From Chitinophaga sedimenti (GTDB lineage: Bacteria; Bacteroidota; Bacteroidia; Chitinophagales; Chitinophagaceae), in the NCBI RefSeq assembly GCF_023156195.1, contig NZ_JAKUKA010000001.1:1240001-1304000 (forward strand): DNA of 64,000 nucleotides. Reading direction: 5' to 3'. The notes under the pieces are model-generated. The model was not told the DNA's origin and did no database searches. It worked only from the letters and a program-made list of their open reading frames with translations. How positions within the stretch are numbered: the stretch's first letter is position 1; each line of letters begins with the position of its first letter. Positions 62,476 through 64,000 of the stretch are shown one piece after another. A program made the translations under genes and the position numbers.

Positions 62476-64000
62476 TTAGAATCCGGCCCTCACACTGAAC
62501 GACGCCGATTTCGCAAAAGGATAATCAATCCCTCTTTCCCGCGTGATCGTAGAGAAGTAGAAGATGTCGTTCATGTACGCATTCAGGCGCAGGCTGGTAA
62601 GACCGGCCTTCTTCATCCAGCGCCGGTTGTTGAATTCATATCCCATGTTGAGCGATTCGCCGATGATCACATTTTCTTCCTGTACAAAGCGGGACGACAT
62701 CGGGGTGGTGCCGGTCAGACTGATGGCCTTGAATTTTGCGACGTCACCGGGTTTCTTCCAGCGATCGTATAATGCCCGTTTATCCTGGTTGTTCAGTATT
62801 TCACCGTCGGTGATATTCTCTACTTTTTCGAATACCGCGTTGTTAAAGATCTCTGCACCCAGGCGATAACGGAAATTAAGGCCGAGTGTAAAGCCCTTCA
62901 GGCTCAGGTTGCTGCTCACCACACCTTCTACAAGCGGGCGTGCGTTCCCTACTCGAACAATGTCCGCCGCGCTGTAGGTATAAGTATACTGTCCAAAGCG
63001 ATCCACGAATACTTCGCGGCCGGTTGTTGGATCAATGCCCACGGATGTAACGGCCCATATATCGTCCGGGCTGTACCCGTCACTGAAGCGCTGGAGCGAT
63101 TTGCTCAGTTCCTGCTGTTTGTTGAGTGTTGCCAGCTTGTTGCCAAAGCCGCCATACTTGCTTTTAACAGTGCTGCCGAAAACGCCCAGCGTCCATATAA
63201 CACGGTCTTTTGGGCGAAATACCGGGGAGTATTTCAGGTTGAATTCGATACCTTTTGCATCCAGATACCCGCATTGGTGGCGTACGCTGTAACGCCAGTA
63301 GAGGAGGGAAGGTCCATCATAATGATGAGGGGATCGGTATGTTTTTATACACGTTGAAGCTGCCGTTCAGCCTGTTTTTCCAGAACGCGAAGTCAATACC
63401 GCCGCTGGAAGACAAAGTGTTCTGCCACTCGAGGTTTGGATTGCCCATTGCCTGCAGGGAAAGGGCCTGGCCGAACAGGTTCACGTAGCTTTCATAGTTG
63501 TATACCGAAGTAGAACGAAGGCTGCCAAAGTTCTGGTTGCCGGTCAGTCCCACGTTGGCGCGAATTTTCAGGAACTCGAGCCAGCTGAATTGCTTAAACC
63601 ACGTTTCGCGGTGAATGTTCCAGCCCCCGCCCACCGACCAAAAAGAAGCGTATTTCTTATTGGAGCCAAAGGCCGTAGAGCCGTCGTACCGCAAAGACGC
63701 ATCAATCATATACCGGTTGTCGTAAGCATAGTTCAGCGACGCCAGCAGGTTATTCCTGCGGAACCGGCTCGCCGAATAAGCCGGTTTACCCAGTTCGTCA
63801 TATCCAAAAGAAAAAGAAGGATTACCATTGGTGCCGGCGGGGTAACCCACCGCAGTAAAGCTCGTACGACGGTTATTTGTTTCCTGTCCCTCCGCGCGGG
63901 CAGTGGCGTTTACGCTATGCACCCCGCGAAACACGCGGGCATAGGTGAGCATGGCGTTTACTGCATAGTTGAAGGAACTGGTCTGCGATTCCGTATAACG
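62476..64000 (-). CDS. SusC-family TonB-dependent transporter, third locus, 5' part outside window (frameshifted)
   Basis: The C-terminal ~510 residues of a SusC-like beta-barrel; the signal peptide, plug and TonB box lie beyond the right edge. Barrel strands typical of the family are clear: ASLNYAYDNRYMIDASLRYD, SFWSVGGGWNIHRETWFKQ, LKIRANVGLTGNQNFG and NGSFNVYKNITDPL, ending in YPFAKSASFSVRAGF. Two single-base losses break it near 63335-63340 and 63263-63268; between and beyond them the frame reads TGVTAYATNAG, then LDAKGIEFNLKYSPV. The frame is open to the window end. It heads the susC-susD-DUF4843-PKD-like operon. Confidence 0.93.

Noticed and set aside
1..64000. Programmed frameshifting or mass pseudogenisation as the cause of broken frames
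   Set aside because: No slippery heptamers with downstream structure recur, breaks fall at unrelated positions in unrelated families, and many sit in homopolymers. Other decay signs are lacking. Assembly error explains all of them.
1..64000. tRNA, rRNA, insertion sequences or phage genes
   Set aside because: I found no cloverleaf-like sequence, rRNA segment, transposase or integrase. The tail-fibre-like gene at 51364-52558 has a signal peptide and no phage neighbours.

Overview
The window looks like a member of the Bacteroidota, most likely Chitinophagaceae (Chitinophaga-like). It carries three SusC/SusD pairs, type IX secretion signatures (a gliding-type C-terminal domain and a PorP/SprF partner), Bacteroidota-style promoters and TlpA/DUF4843/PKD-like accessory lipoproteins. 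This assignment is inferred from gene content and protein style, not from a marker gene. I saw no rRNA, tRNA, CRISPR array, integrase or insertion sequence.

Layout. 1-0.8 kb: end of a pectin methylesterase. 0.9-7.5 kb (minus): a giant cadherin-repeat adhesin and its PorP/SprF partner. 7.7-9.3 kb (minus): a CPA1 Na+/H+ antiporter. 9.7-12.7 kb: pectate lyase (PL1) and a GH43 enzyme. 12.9-19.3 kb (minus): AraC regulator plus membrane protein, a sigma-54 response regulator and an FtsX/MacB-type permease. 19.7-32.1 kb: a LacI regulator divergent from a pectin utilisation operon susC-susD-GH28-GH105-uxaB-uxaC. 32.3-34.8 kb: blaI/blaR1-like pair. 35-42.9 kb: M28 peptidase, susC, susD and a TlpA-like lipid-anchored or periplasmic thioredoxin. 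43-46.9 kb: small proteins, a DASS anion symporter and a porin. 46.9-51.2 kb (minus): rhamnogalacturonan acetylesterase and a PL8 lyase. 51.4-52.6 kb: a tail-fibre-like secreted protein. 52.9-58.6 kb: RND efflux operon. 58.8-64 kb (minus): a third susC-susD-DUF4843-PKD-like locus, cut by the window end.

How the genes work together. The pectin genes form a nearly complete route. CE8 removes methyl groups, PL1 cuts homogalacturonan outside, SusCD imports oligomers, GH28 and GH105 trim them in the periplasm, and UxaC and UxaB convert galacturonate through tagaturonate to altronate. Two identical 22-bp LacI-type sites, one beside lacI/susC and one between the antiporter and pectate lyase, suggest a shared regulon.

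About 40 genes-worth of sequence is broken by single-base indels, mostly losses in short homopolymers, roughly one every 1.5 kb. Every repaired gene regains a normal family length. I read this as uncorrected long-read assembly error rather than real gene decay, so broken genes are listed as whole repaired CDS with the likely indel positions. The most intriguing regulatory structure is upstream of the FtsX-type permease: a -24/-12-like promoter, an adjacent inverted repeat, and six GTGCAC palindromes spaced exactly 11 bp apart, next to a gene for a sigma-54 activator.
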